A stretch of 46,619 bases of DNA from Methylobacter sp. (GCF_004322395.1 NZ_SCTW01000039.1:1-46619); one strand, 5' to 3'; shown: positions 26,298 to 34,871, counted from the first letter of the stretch. Notes: generated from the letters alone by a model not told the origin. Numbers and translations: made by a program.

Positions 26298-26494
26298 GTT
26301 ACTTTCTTTTGCGTCGCCAAAAGAAAGTAACCAAAGAAAAGGCGAGCCGGGTTGCCGCTTAGCTCCTGCGCTCCTCGCTTTTGCCGAGGGTCAGCAGAAG
26401 GGGCTCCTGCCCCTCTGCTGACGTGCGGCATCCCTGCCGCACCCCTCACGGGCTGTTCTCGGCAAAAGCTCCGGTGCTCGGCGCGGCAAACGGG
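26298..26494. repeat. Multi-hairpin (cloverleaf-like) palindromic repeat
   Basis: GC-rich element in an AT-rich gap. Hairpin A: GTTACTTTCTTTTG (26298–26311) with its exact complement at 26318–26331, loop 6. Hairpin B: 26390–26403 with 26410–26422 (GTCAGCAGA-type, one bulge). Hairpin C: GTGCGGCA (26423–26430) with TGCCGCAC (26435–26442), loop 4. B and C are enclosed by the perfect stem CTTTTGCCGAG (26378–26388)/CTCGGCAAAAG (26458–26468), itself inside an imperfect CCGGGTTGCCGC/GCGGCAAACGGG pair (26347–26358/26483–26494). The AAAGAAAGTAACCAAAG motif is familiar from dispersed repeats in many proteobacteria. Non-coding. Confidence 0.85.
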
Positions 26495-26552
26495 AGAGAT
26501 ACCGTCCGTGCATACATCAATGAATAATTTATTACTTGAAAAATTGTAGTTA

Positions 26553-26580
26553 GTCCACGAAAGGCACGAAAAGCACTAAA
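26553..26580. repeat. Solo arm of the CACGAAARR-unit repeat
   Basis: GTC followed by three 9-nt units (CACGAAAGG, CACGAAAAG, CACTAAAT). It matches the arms at 2743–2868 and 44728–44928 but has no facing arm nearby. Confidence 0.75.
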
Positions 26581-26709
26581 TTTCGAGGTTTAAATTATTT
26601 TATAGATTTATGTGAGCATTCAACGCAATAGAAGATAAAAGTGACGAACTTTTGAAAGGTGATGAGTATAATCAAATTATGGCGTTAAAAAGTTCAGAGG
26701 TTGTGGATT

Positions 26710-27318
26710 ATGGATAAGATCAATAAAACTAAAACTGAAGATCGAAGAGGTTTTTTTCGGATTAATGATGAAGTTAATCTTTTTTATAACAAAATAGATG
26801 AAAAACTGGTGACTGAACCGCACCATGTTTCCGACAATATCTTGAATAGCTGTTCATTGTCTACAGCGCTTGAAACGGTGTCCCAGGATTCCCTTGTACT
26901 GTTGCGCAGACTGGAAAAGAATCTACCGGATGTAGCGGATTATTTAAGATTAATGGAAACTAAAATCGACCTTCTTGCTCAGGCCATTATGATGCAAGGC
27001 TTTCAATTCAAGGAAAACGATACTCGCAACGTAAACATCAGCGCAACGGGCATGGCTTTTAATTGCGAAAAAGCGCTTAAACAAGGCGATTATCTGGAAA
27101 TCAAGATGATGCTGGTATCCAGCATGATTGTGATTGTGACTTACGGCAGGGTTGTTTACTGCACAAGCAGTCAATCAAGCGATAGTCAGTATAATTATTT
27201 TGTTGGCGTTGATTTTATCAATATGAAGGATGATGATAAGGAATTATTAATTAAATATGTTATCAAAAAACAATTGAAACAGATCAGGGATAAAAAACAG
27301 GTTACCAATAATTCATAA
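26710..27318 (+). CDS. PilZ-domain (c-di-GMP-binding type) protein
   Basis: About 202 residues. The N-terminal EDRRGFFRINDEV has the RxxxR switch (RRGFFR). An all-helical middle has LSTALETVSQDSLVLLRRLEKNL and DYLRLMETKIDLLAQAIM. The PilZ beta-barrel includes NVNISATGMAF, a variant of the (D/N)xSxxG motif, and YFVGVDFINMKDDD. Layout fits PilZ proteins with a split N-terminal motif, as in PilZ/YcgR-like effectors. It should bind c-di-GMP, but partners are unknown. The start is ATG 26710, preceded by CAGAGG; the frame is open to a TTG at 26701. birA begins 7 bp after its stop, so it heads a five-gene run. Confidence 0.85.
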   Translation: MDKINKTKTEDRRGFFRINDEVNLFYNKIDEKLVTEPHHVSDNILNSCSLSTALETVSQDSLVLLRRLEKNLPDVADYLRLMETKIDLLAQAIMMQGFQFKENDTRNVNISATGMAFNCEKALKQGDYLEIKMMLVSSMIVIVTYGRVVYCTSSQSSDSQYNYFVGVDFINMKDDDKELLIKYVIKKQLKQIRDKKQVTNNS

Positions 27319-27325
27319 GCGAATT

Positions 27326-28324
27326 GTGAATATTTCAGATAAGCAAAAAAAAATTCTTACCCTATTGGCAGACGGAGAATTTCATTCCGGCACTGAGTTA
27401 GCCGAGGCCTTGGGTATCAGCCGGTCAGCCGTTTGGAAGCAGCTGAACGGCTTGGCCGAATTTGGTCTCTCGCACTCGGCGGTTAGCGGTAAAGGTTATC
27501 GGCTCGATAAATCGCTGGAGTTGTTAGTAACGTCAAAAATCAATGAAGCCGTCAGTAGTCAGGCCGGCGCGCTGATTTCATCGCTGGAAATTCACGATCA
27601 AATCGATTCAACCAACCGCTATTTAGTCGAATGTTCTCAAAATAATGCGCCTTCAGGCTCGGTCTGTTTCGCCGAATATCAAACGGCGGGCAAAGGCAGG
27701 CGAGGACGCCAATGGGTTTCGCCTTACGGGTGCAATATTTATATGTCGATACTCTGGCGCTTCCAGCAGGGGCCTGCTGCCATTTCAGGCTTAAGTCTGG
27801 CTATCGGAGTAGCGGTCATCAGGGCTTTAAAGCAGCATCAAATAGACGATATAAACCTCAAATGGCCTAATGACATCTATAGCCAAGGCAAAAAACTGGG
27901 CGGTATTTTGGTTGAGGTTTCGGGCGAGACTGAAGGTCCGTGCGCCGCTGTTATCGGCTTGGGATTAAATTTGTTTGTAGCGGAAGCGGAAGCTGAAAGC
28001 ATCAACCAAGCCTGGACTGATTTAAGTAAAATCACCGGGCGAACCCGGCTGTTCAGGAACAAGTTGGCCGGCACTTTGTTAAACCATCTGATGCCGGTTA
28101 TTGCCGAGTATGAAAGCGTCGGCATTGCCGCTCATCTCGATGAATGGCGCAGCTACGATTGCCTGACCGGAAAATCCGCAACTTTGTTTATCGGCCAGCA
28201 ACAATTTGAGGGCATCGTGCAGGGTATCGACGATAACGGCATGTTGTTGATTGAACGTCCCGATGGCAGTGTGCAGACTTTTGCCTCCGGCGAAGTCAGT
28301 TTTAACGGTTCATCGCCGCAATGA
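27326..28324 (+). CDS. birA: Biotin–[acetyl-CoA-carboxylase] ligase / biotin operon repressor
   Basis: 332 residues from a GTG. Residues 1–60 form a winged helix-turn-helix (SGTELAEALGISRSAVWKQL). Residues about 85–270 are the ligase domain with the biotinyl-5'-AMP loop GKGRRGRQW (122–130), KWPNDIY (179–185) and the catalytic Lys190 in KKLGGILVEVSG. An SH3-like C-terminal domain follows. The HTH makes it the bifunctional type that both biotinylates carboxyl carrier protein and can repress biotin genes; no biotin operon is in the window. Overlaps coaX by four bases (ATGA). Confidence 0.96.
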   Translation: MNISDKQKKILTLLADGEFHSGTELAEALGISRSAVWKQLNGLAEFGLSHSAVSGKGYRLDKSLELLVTSKINEAVSSQAGALISSLEIHDQIDSTNRYLVECSQNNAPSGSVCFAEYQTAGKGRRGRQWVSPYGCNIYMSILWRFQQGPAAISGLSLAIGVAVIRALKQHQIDDINLKWPNDIYSQGKKLGGILVEVSGETEGPCAAVIGLGLNLFVAEAEAESINQAWTDLSKITGRTRLFRNKLAGTLLNHLMPVIAEYESVGIAAHLDEWRSYDCLTGKSATLFIGQQQFEGIVQGIDDNGMLLIERPDGSVQTFASGEVSFNGSSPQ

Positions 28325-29052
28325 ATTTGCTGATTGATATGGGCAACACCCGGTTAAAGTGGGCGATGACGACCGCCGGTAAAATCATGACCGGATCGAC
28401 TTTAATGAATGACCAGATTAATCGGGATAATCTGTTTCGGCTTTGGAAAGGCGTCTACCGCCCTAGGCGTATTGCCGTTTCCTGTGTAAGTGCAAACCGG
28501 CTGTTCGAACTTGTCCAGTCGGTAGCGCATGAACTTTGGCTTGATGTGGATATTATTCCGGTTAAATCCCAAGCCCAAGCATTTGGCGTAATTAACGCTT
28601 ACCAACAGCCTGAAAAGCTGGGCGTTGACCGTTGGCTGACTTTAATTGCCGTTTGGCAGAAATATCAGAGCCAGGCCTGCATTGTCGATTGCGGAACGGC
28701 GTTAACCGTGGATTTAATCGACGCCTATGGCAAGCATCAAGGAGGTCTGATTTGCCCCGGTTTGACACTGATGAAAAAATCTCTCGGTCAAGGAACCGAG
28801 GCGTTGCCATATAGCGAAGCAAGCCATGAACTCGGTCCGGCTAACTTTACCGAAGCCGCAATTTACAGCGGCACCTTAATTGCTGCGCTTGGTTTGATTG
28901 AACATGTGCTGGCAAAACAACCCAAAAATATGCAACTGATTTTAACCGGCGGCGATGCCGGACTTGTCGCCGGACAGCTCGGTAGAGCATCCATCGTTGA
29001 GCCGGATTTGGTGTTGCAGGGATTGCTGTGCGTTTTGGAAGGACACCTATGA
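28321..29052 (+). CDS. coaX: Type III pantothenate kinase
   Basis: First step of coenzyme A synthesis: phosphorylates pantothenate with ATP; cytoplasmic dimer, needs a monovalent cation in the family. 243 residues with the ASKHA motifs IDMGNTRLKWA (Asp6), GVDRWLTLIA (Asp103), IVDCGTALTVDLID (Asp123) and GGLICPGLTLMKKSL. birA–coaX pairing is common in gammaproteobacteria. The stop overlaps the next start as ATGA. Confidence 0.96.
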   Translation: MNLLIDMGNTRLKWAMTTAGKIMTGSTLMNDQINRDNLFRLWKGVYRPRRIAVSCVSANRLFELVQSVAHELWLDVDIIPVKSQAQAFGVINAYQQPEKLGVDRWLTLIAVWQKYQSQACIVDCGTALTVDLIDAYGKHQGGLICPGLTLMKKSLGQGTEALPYSEASHELGPANFTEAAIYSGTLIAALGLIEHVLAKQPKNMQLILTGGDAGLVAGQLGRASIVEPDLVLQGLLCVLEGHL

Positions 29053-29372
29053 AGATCCTGTTTTTTCTGGCGGTATTGGCTAACGTTGTGCTGTTTATGT
29101 GGGAATTCAAATACGGCGCGTTTGAACGGGCTAACCGCGCTTCGCAACAAGAAGGTCAAGAGCGGATCTTATTGATCAGTGAGTTGCAAGTTGACCGAGC
29201 GGTTTCGGATGGGTCTATAACGGATGTTGATTTTACCTCATTATATCCGCCGGATTTGGATCCGTTGGCCGATAATTTATTGACTGAGCAATTAGAACTT
29301 GAAGATTTCACCGGCGAACTTATGTTCTCCGCTCAATCGCAAAACGAGATAATCGTCCCGCCAAAGCCCTAG
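29049..29372 (+). CDS. Small membrane-anchored protein coupled to coaX
   Basis: 107 residues from ATG 29049, which overlaps the coaX stop; an earlier ATG at 29028 lies inside coaX and is less likely. An N-terminal membrane anchor (MKILFFLAVLANVVLFMWEF) is followed by an acidic soluble tail (ERILLISELQVDRAVSDGSI, LDPLADNLLTEQLELEDFTG) with no recognisable domain. In relatives the gene after coaX often encodes an anchored SPOR-domain protein. The N-terminal part and the ERILLL-type stretch resemble that protein without its SPOR domain. So it may be a shortened or divergent form; function unknown. Confidence 0.7.
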   Translation: MKILFFLAVLANVVLFMWEFKYGAFERANRASQQEGQERILLISELQVDRAVSDGSITDVDFTSLYPPDLDPLADNLLTEQLELEDFTGELMFSAQSQNEIIVPPKP

Positions 29373-29389
29373 AACTTAATTTACTTATC

Positions 29390-30619
29390 GTGCTAAACAT
29401 CATCTGGATTTGCTTTTTCCTCGCCGCTTTTTGCACCGCGCTGTTCAAACTGGTTTTTTTAGGCGACCAACAGGTTTTTGCGCAAATCATGGAAGCCATG
29501 TTTGCGTTGTCGAAATCGGCTTTCGAAATATCGCTAGGCCTGACCGGCGTACTGGCTTTATGGCTGGGCGTTATGCGCATCGGCGAAAAAAGCGGTTTTA
29601 TTTTGCTGTTAACCAAAGGCCTCACGCCGCTATTTAGCCGGTTAATGCCTGATGTGCCTAAAGGCCATCCTGCTTTGGGCGCTATCGTGATGAACATTTC
29701 CGCCAATGCGCTGGGCCTGGATAATGCCGCAACGCCCCTCGGCATCAAGGCGATGCAGGAACTGCAAATGCTCAATCCCAATCCCGAAACCGCCAGCAAC
29801 GCGCAAATTCTGTTTTTGGTGATCAACACCGCGGGCGTTACGTTGTTTCCGGTGACGATTTTTACTTACCGCGCCCAACTGGGGGCTGCGAATCCGACCG
29901 ACGTATTCATCCCAATCCTGATCGCCACCTATGTCGGTACGATGGTAGGGTTGTTTACCGTTGCCTATGTGCAAAAAATCAACCTGCTGGATAAGGTTAT
30001 CCTGGCTTATCTTGGTGGCTTTTCGTTAGTTGTCGGCGGCATACTGGCTTATTTTTCAGGCTTACCGCAACAGCAGATGCTCGAGCAATCCGCGCTTATC
30101 AGTAATTTCATCTTGTTTTCTTTGGTCATCACTTTTATTCTCGGTGCGATTAACAAAGAGATTAATGCCTACGAAGCTTTCATTGAAGGCGCCAAAGAAG
30201 GCTTTCAAACCGCAGTTACGATTATCCCTTATCTGGTTGCGATGCTAGTTGCGATAGGCGTGTTCAGGGCCAGCGGCGCCCTGGATTTACTGGCCGATTT
30301 AGCACGAGCTGCCGTGCATTATTTCATGCTCGACGACCGCTTCGTCGATGCGCTGCCTACCGCATTAATGAAGCCGTTCAGCGGCAGCGGGGCCAGGGCG
30401 ATGATGATCGATACCATGAAAACCATGGGCGCTGATTCATTTGCCGGGCGCTTATCATCGATCGTGCAAGGCAGCACCGAAACTACGTTTTATGTACTGG
30501 CGATTTACTTCGGTTCGGTCGGCATCAAACATATTCGCCATGCGGCCGCGTGTGGGATAATAGCCGACTTTGCGGGCATTGTTGCGTCCATTTTTGTCGC
30601 ATATTGGTTTTTTGGCTAA
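29390..30619 (+). CDS. Nucleoside-recognition (GATE) domain membrane protein, SpmA–SpmB-like fusion
   Basis: 409 residues from GTG 29390. Multi-pass membrane protein; two homologous halves resemble SpmA (MLNIIWICFFLAAFCTALF, MPDVPKGHPALGAIVMNISA, NALGLDNAATPLG) and SpmB (KEGFQTAVTIIPYLVAMLVA, MKPFSGSGARAMMIDTM, GSTETTFYVLAIYFG). The SpmAB name comes from spore maturation, but fused versions are widespread in non-sporing proteobacteria and probably transport a small molecule, identity unknown. It starts 17 bp after the previous gene. Its stop codon TAA is supplied by the first unit of the GGCTAAA repeat array. Confidence 0.9.
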   Translation: MLNIIWICFFLAAFCTALFKLVFLGDQQVFAQIMEAMFALSKSAFEISLGLTGVLALWLGVMRIGEKSGFILLLTKGLTPLFSRLMPDVPKGHPALGAIVMNISANALGLDNAATPLGIKAMQELQMLNPNPETASNAQILFLVINTAGVTLFPVTIFTYRAQLGAANPTDVFIPILIATYVGTMVGLFTVAYVQKINLLDKVILAYLGGFSLVVGGILAYFSGLPQQQMLEQSALISNFILFSLVITFILGAINKEINAYEAFIEGAKEGFQTAVTIIPYLVAMLVAIGVFRASGALDLLADLARAAVHYFMLDDRFVDALPTALMKPFSGSGARAMMIDTMKTMGADSFAGRLSSIVQGSTETTFYVLAIYFGSVGIKHIRHAAACGIIADFAGIVASIFVAYWFFG

Positions 30620-30714
30620 AGGCTAAAGGCTAAAGGCTAAAGGCGAAAGGCGAAAGGCGAAAGGCGAAAGGCGAAAGGCGAAAGGCGAAAAAACCATCCT
30701 TTGCGCTTTGCCTT
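30614..30714. repeat. Eleven-unit heptamer tandem array with degenerate inverted tail
   Basis: Four GGCTAAA units (30614–30641) then seven GGCGAAA units (30642–30690), all perfect. A degenerate complementary stretch (CTTTGCGCTTTGCC) follows at about 30699–30714. The stop of the upstream gene lies in unit 1. A likely site of copy-number change by slippage. Same family as 1107–1194 and 1468–1528. Confidence 0.95.
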
Positions 30715-30789
30715 GTGCCTATAAAATTTTATGAAAAAGCCCGGTTTTATCCGCGCCATCCGTATTTTAATTTTTATCATTATTGCTCA

Positions 30790-32079
30790 ATGAAAGTACA
30801 CCTTAAAACCCTCGGTTGCCGTCTTAACGAAGCGGAACTCGAAACTTGGGCGCAGGCGTTTCAAAAATCCGGCCATCAAATCACCAAGCAAGCCGAAGCC
30901 GCTCATCTAATAGTAATTAATTCCTGCGCGGTGACCCAGGACGCCGCCAGAAAATCGCGCCAGCTGATACGCCGTATCCACCGCGATAACCCGCAAGCCA
31001 AGCTTGTCGTCAGTGGTTGTTACGCGACTTTAAACGAAGATGAAGCAGCGTCTTTACTGGGCGTTGATTTGATAGTCAGCAACAAGGACAAGGATCAACT
31101 GGTCGATAAAACTCTGACGGAACTGAATATGGACAGCATGCCTGTCCTGTCCACCGAGCCTGGAGAAATTTCGTTGTTCACGCGCGGCAGACAACGCGCT
31201 TTCGTTAAAGTTCAGGATGGCTGTCGTTACCGCTGCACATTTTGTATCGTTACTGTGGCGCGCGGCGAAGAAAACAGCCGTCCCGTGCAAGCGGTCATTG
31301 ATAAAATCAATGCGCTGCATCAACAAGGCATCACCGAAGTTATTTTGACCGGCGTACATTTGGGCGGTTACGGTAGCGATTTGGGCAACAACCTGTCCGA
31401 CTTAATCAAAGCCATATTGGCCGAAACCGATATTCCGCGACTCAGGTTAGGTTCGCTGGAGCCCTGGGAATTGCCGGATGATTTTTTCGAATTGTTCCGC
31501 AATCCGCGCTTGATGCCGCATCTGCATCTGCCTTTGCAAAGCGGCTCGGACACTGTGCTGCGCCGTATGGCAAGGCGTTGTAAAACCGAAGAGTTTTCCG
31601 CGATAGTCAACCAGTTGCGGGCGCAAATCCCGCACTTTAATATCACCACCGATATTATCGTCGGCTTTCCCGGCGAGACCGAGCAGGAATGGCAGGACAG
31701 TTATAATTTCATCAAGCAGACCGGTTTCGGGCATATCCACATCTTCACCTATTCCAGCCGCGAAGGCACCAAAGCCGCGGGCTTGCCGGATCAGGTGAAC
31801 AATGAAGTCAAAAAGCAGCGCAGCAGGCAGCTGCATGAGCTGGCCGAAGAAATGAAGCTGAAGTTTTTTGCGGACAATGTTGGCAATGAGTTCCCGGTGC
31901 TATGGGAAGGCTACAGCGAAGCTCTGACAGATGACAAGCAACGGGTGTTCGGATACACGCCGAATTATCTTCGGGTTGGCTGTGTGATCGGCAACGATGT
32001 GCCGGTGGAAAATCGGACGATTAATTGTATGGTAACAGCGGTTGAGGAAGGTTATGTTGTTGGGGAGCTTGTGATGTGA
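30790..32079 (+). CDS. mtaB: MtaB-type tRNA methylthiotransferase (ms2t6A37)
   Basis: 429 residues from ATG 30790; the frame is open to 30715 but those codons lie next to the repeat array and lack family similarity, while MKVHLKTLGCRLNEAELE is the classical start. N-terminal methylthiotransferase domain with Cys10, Cys46 (NSCAVT) and Cys77 (SGCYATL) for one [4Fe-4S] cluster. Radical SAM motif at Cys145-x3-Cys149-x2-Cys152 (CRYRCTFC). VILTGVHLGGYG, LPLQSGSDTVLRRMARR and TTDIIVGFPGET fix it in the MiaB/MtaB/RimO group, and LGCRLNEAE points to MtaB. It adds a methylthio group to t6A at position 37 of tRNAs. The C-terminal TRAM-like part is short. Confidence 0.92.
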   Translation: MKVHLKTLGCRLNEAELETWAQAFQKSGHQITKQAEAAHLIVINSCAVTQDAARKSRQLIRRIHRDNPQAKLVVSGCYATLNEDEAASLLGVDLIVSNKDKDQLVDKTLTELNMDSMPVLSTEPGEISLFTRGRQRAFVKVQDGCRYRCTFCIVTVARGEENSRPVQAVIDKINALHQQGITEVILTGVHLGGYGSDLGNNLSDLIKAILAETDIPRLRLGSLEPWELPDDFFELFRNPRLMPHLHLPLQSGSDTVLRRMARRCKTEEFSAIVNQLRAQIPHFNITTDIIVGFPGETEQEWQDSYNFIKQTGFGHIHIFTYSSREGTKAAGLPDQVNNEVKKQRSRQLHELAEEMKLKFFADNVGNEFPVLWEGYSEALTDDKQRVFGYTPNYLRVGCVIGNDVPVENRTINCMVTAVEEGYVVGELVM

Positions 32080-32253
32080 TTGAAAGTGCGGTTTTTAGAA
32101 GATTATCACCCCGCATCTATCTTTTGAGAGTTTCGTCAAAAACAACCTTATCGTTCCCACGCTCTGCGCTCGTCGTTATACATAAGTATCTGCGGGCTGT
32201 CATCATTCCGACGGTTCCTTACCTGGTGTTAGGCGGGAAACATGCGGAGATGT

Positions 32254-32286
32254 AGACCTTCCAGGTTTTTAAAACCTGGAAGGTCT
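32254..32286. repeat. Perfect 16-bp palindrome
   Basis: AGACCTTCCAGGTTTT (32254–32269), one T, then the exact reverse complement (32271–32286), in the 303-bp gap between mtaB and the ABC1 kinase gene. It would form a very stable hairpin or cruciform. No gene lies in this gap. A partial CGTTCCCACGCTCTGCG stretch at about 32153–32169 looks like a fragment of another dispersed repeat. Confidence 0.9.
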
Positions 32287-32382
32287 AACTTGCAACGTTC
32301 TGAACAGGTGGGACGTTTCGAATGGAACAATATGCCCCATCTTGCTTGATTCGAAAGAAACTTGTGGAGTAATTCAAATTAC

Positions 32383-33942
32383 ATGGCTATCCTAAAAACA
32401 GCAAAACGCGCTCTGCAATTCTTCCATATCGGACTCGCGGCCAAAAAACTTCAACGCACCCAAGACGAGACCGAACATCTGCTCGCCAAACAGGCGCTCG
32501 CAGGACTATTTGCCGATGCGCGCGGAATTACGATGAAAGTCGGCCAGTTGTTTGCGGGCAACGATGGCACGACTCCGTTTCAGGAGCTTGTCGAAGGCAT
32601 AGAGCCTTTGCCGCTAAAAGCGATGATCCCGTTGCTTGAAGCGGAACTCGGACAAAAAGTCAAAAGCGTTTTTCGTTCTATCGAGCCAGCCATCGCGGCG
32701 GCGTCCTTAGGACAAGTGCATCTTGCGGTGCTTAAAAACGGCGACCAGGTCGCGGTAAAAATCCGCTATCCCGATATAGCCGATGCGGTCGATGCCGAAT
32801 TGCGTCTGGTCGGCTTGATGCCCGGTGTTGGGCCGGTCAATCGCTGGGGTTTTGATCTTGATGCGTATAAAAAAAGCCTGCGCGATAACATGCGCCGCGA
32901 GCTCGATTATCGCTCGGAAGCCCAAAGGCAGGACGTTTTCGGCCGCAGCGTACAAGTTCCTGGACTGAAAGTTCCGAAAGTATATAGCAATTTATGCAGA
33001 GAACGCGTTCTGGTGCAAAGCAGGGCGCAAGGCGTGTTGATCGACAAGGCCGCTAGCTGGTCGGAACAGGATCGTTTGGCTATCGGTCAAACGCTGATGA
33101 TGACGCTGTTTAAAAGCCTGTTTGTCGCAGGCGAAGTGCATGGCGACCCGCATCCGGGTAACGTCTTTTATAGCCATGACGAGTATGGTCAACCGCAAGT
33201 TACATTGCTCGATTACGGCTGTACAATCAACATTGCCGAACAGCGCAGATTGGCGCTGCTCAAGTTGATTGTGGGTTGTCGTGAACGAAGCTCTACTAAA
33301 CCGCTGGATTGTTTTGCGGCGCTGGGTTTCGACAGCAAAAAACTCATCCCTATCAGCGGCTCGTTGCCGGCTTTATGCCAAATATTGTTCAGGCCTTTTT
33401 TAATAAACCATCCGTTTGATCCCGAGCAATGGCAACTGGGTAAGTCATTTAACGACCTGCTTGGCGATTACCGCTGGTGGTTTAGGTCTGCCGGGCCTTC
33501 CGACCTGTTTTTACTGATGCGCGCCTTTCAAGGGCTGATCCAGCAGTTGCAACAACTGGATGTTAATCTGCCTTGGTGGACGCTGCTGCAACAAGCGGTC
33601 GGTAGGGAGTTTATTCAGCAGGCGATGGCTTTTGAGTTGCCCATAATCAAGTGTGCCCCGACAGCCAAGGCGCTGAGTTTTGATCAGCAAGCAACCGTGC
33701 TCTGTGTACGCGTCAGCGAAGGCGGCGAGCAGCGTATTTCTATTAAAATGCCGGCCGAAGCGGTGCTGGATTTGGAGCATCTGATTCCTGAAGATGTATT
33801 GGAGCGAATTATAGCTTCCGGAAAAATCGATCTTAAACAATTGAGCGATTCAATCCGCGCTAATGGAATTGTTCCTCAGCAATTGTTTACTTTTGAAGAC
33901 GGCAGAAAAACCTATAGGGTATGGCTGAGCAATTCAGATTGA
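32383..33942 (+). CDS. ABC1/AarF (UbiB-like) atypical kinase/ATPase
   Basis: 519 residues from ATG 32383 (frame open to a TTG at 32362; GGAG lies at 32366). The family KxGQ motif appears as TMKVGQLFAG, then AAASLGQVHLAVL, the nucleotide-binding Lys in VAVKIRYPD, RELDYRSEAQRQ, HGDPHPGNVFY and LLDYGCT (catalytic and metal-binding residues). This is the UbiB/COQ8 family, linked to ubiquinone synthesis and lipid handling. The gene is not next to other ubi genes and lacks the clear C-terminal membrane helices of UbiB, so it is likely a paralogue; function unsettled. A strong terminator follows. Confidence 0.87.
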   Translation: MAILKTAKRALQFFHIGLAAKKLQRTQDETEHLLAKQALAGLFADARGITMKVGQLFAGNDGTTPFQELVEGIEPLPLKAMIPLLEAELGQKVKSVFRSIEPAIAAASLGQVHLAVLKNGDQVAVKIRYPDIADAVDAELRLVGLMPGVGPVNRWGFDLDAYKKSLRDNMRRELDYRSEAQRQDVFGRSVQVPGLKVPKVYSNLCRERVLVQSRAQGVLIDKAASWSEQDRLAIGQTLMMTLFKSLFVAGEVHGDPHPGNVFYSHDEYGQPQVTLLDYGCTINIAEQRRLALLKLIVGCRERSSTKPLDCFAALGFDSKKLIPISGSLPALCQILFRPFLINHPFDPEQWQLGKSFNDLLGDYRWWFRSAGPSDLFLLMRAFQGLIQQLQQLDVNLPWWTLLQQAVGREFIQQAMAFELPIIKCAPTAKALSFDQQATVLCVRVSEGGEQRISIKMPAEAVLDLEHLIPEDVLERIIASGKIDLKQLSDSIRANGIVPQQLFTFEDGRKTYRVWLSNSD

Positions 33943-33948
33943 AGGTAG

Positions 33949-33986
33949 CTGGAGTTCAACTGCATAGCTGTAGAACTCCAGTTTTT
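33949..33986 (+). terminator. Rho-independent terminator after the ABC1 kinase gene
   Basis: CTGGAGTTC (33949–33957) pairs perfectly with GAACTCCAG (33973–33981), followed at once by TTTTT, 7 bp after the stop codon. Confidence 0.92.
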
Positions 33987-34107
33987 CATGCTCTCAATTG
34001 TCATAAGTTGATGCAGGGGGATCGGCCTAAAGGCGAATGATTAAACTATTTTTGGGGCGATTTTTAGCATTTGTGCGGTTGTGACGTTATTTTTTACAGC
34101 AGCCTGT

Positions 34108-34854
34108 TTAAGTATTCAATGTATCCATAAGATCGATCATAAATTCCATCTCTTCATCTTCAATACCAACCCAGGCATCAATCCCCAAGCCCTCCAAAAC
34201 GCCTTTTCCTTTTGCATCGTTACTCATATCTACTAGCAGGCTTTGGAATTTATCCCTTTTTTCGACCAGTTTCGGCCCAATCATCAGTGAATGATGGATA
34301 ACGCTAATTTGGCTGCGAACTAAAATTTTCAGCTGACTTTTAATCATATTCGATAAATTATCGTAAGCTTCAGCCAGGAAAATGCCTACATCGGCATCAC
34401 CGCGTAACAAATGTTTTGCAACTAGAACATAAGTATCACAAACATTGATATTCACGTTGTTGGCGTCCAAATCGCCAGGTTCCAGCATGATCATGCCCAT
34501 CAAGTGAACATCAGGGTCGTCAGTAACGGCAACCCTGATACCGGGCAACAAATGGGCTACGTCTTCCACGGTATTTTCGGCATTGACGGCGATAATAGCT
34601 TCATCTGCTCTGCCTAAAGGTTTCACTAAAGGTAAAAAGCCTTTTTCGCGAACCAGCATTGCGGCATCAAAGGGATTAGCATAAATTAAATCAACTTTAT
34701 CGCTTTTGATGGCTTCTCTCTGACTATGAAAATCGTTATACATTTCCAAATGGATAGCTTCTCCTGTCTGCTTTTGCAGCCAAGTATTAAAGATATACCA
34801 ACCGGAAATATGATCAGGTGAAAAATCTGGACTGATTGTAAATAAATTCGACAT
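34108..34854 (-). CDS. PhnD-like ligand-binding protein without signal peptide
   Basis: 248 residues from MSNLFTISPDFSPDH (ATG 34854); an upstream in-frame ATG at 34902 overlaps the PAS gene and is less likely. The fold resembles PhnD/phosphonate-type solute-binding proteins: WYIFNTWLQKQTG, the VDLIYANPFDAAMLVREKG segment, VAVTDDPDVHLMGMIML and GDADVGIFLAEAYDNLSNM. There is no export signal, so it should act in the cytoplasm as a ligand sensor rather than a transporter component. No ABC permease or ATPase is near. Last gene of a seven-gene minus-strand operon, 17 bp after the PAS gene. Ligand unknown. Confidence 0.78.
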   Translation of the reverse strand: MSNLFTISPDFSPDHISGWYIFNTWLQKQTGEAIHLEMYNDFHSQREAIKSDKVDLIYANPFDAAMLVREKGFLPLVKPLGRADEAIIAVNAENTVEDVAHLLPGIRVAVTDDPDVHLMGMIMLEPGDLDANNVNINVCDTYVLVAKHLLRGDADVGIFLAEAYDNLSNMIKSQLKILVRSQISVIHHSLMIGPKLVEKRDKFQSLLVDMSNDAKGKGVLEGLGIDAWVGIEDEEMEFMIDLMDTLNT

Positions 34855-34871
34855 GATGGATTCCGTATGGA

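Noticed and set aside
26252-26549. Overlapping ORFs on both strands in the 26.3-kb repeat
   Set aside because: They translate palindromic repeat sequence; such ORFs are typical artefacts of this kind of element.
30614-30690. CRISPR-like array
   Set aside because: Units are 7 nt with no spacers; it is a simple tandem repeat.
30715-30789. 25-residue N-terminal extension of the MtaB protein
   Set aside because: Adjacent to the repeat array and unlike the family; MKVHLKTLGC at 30790 is the classical start.
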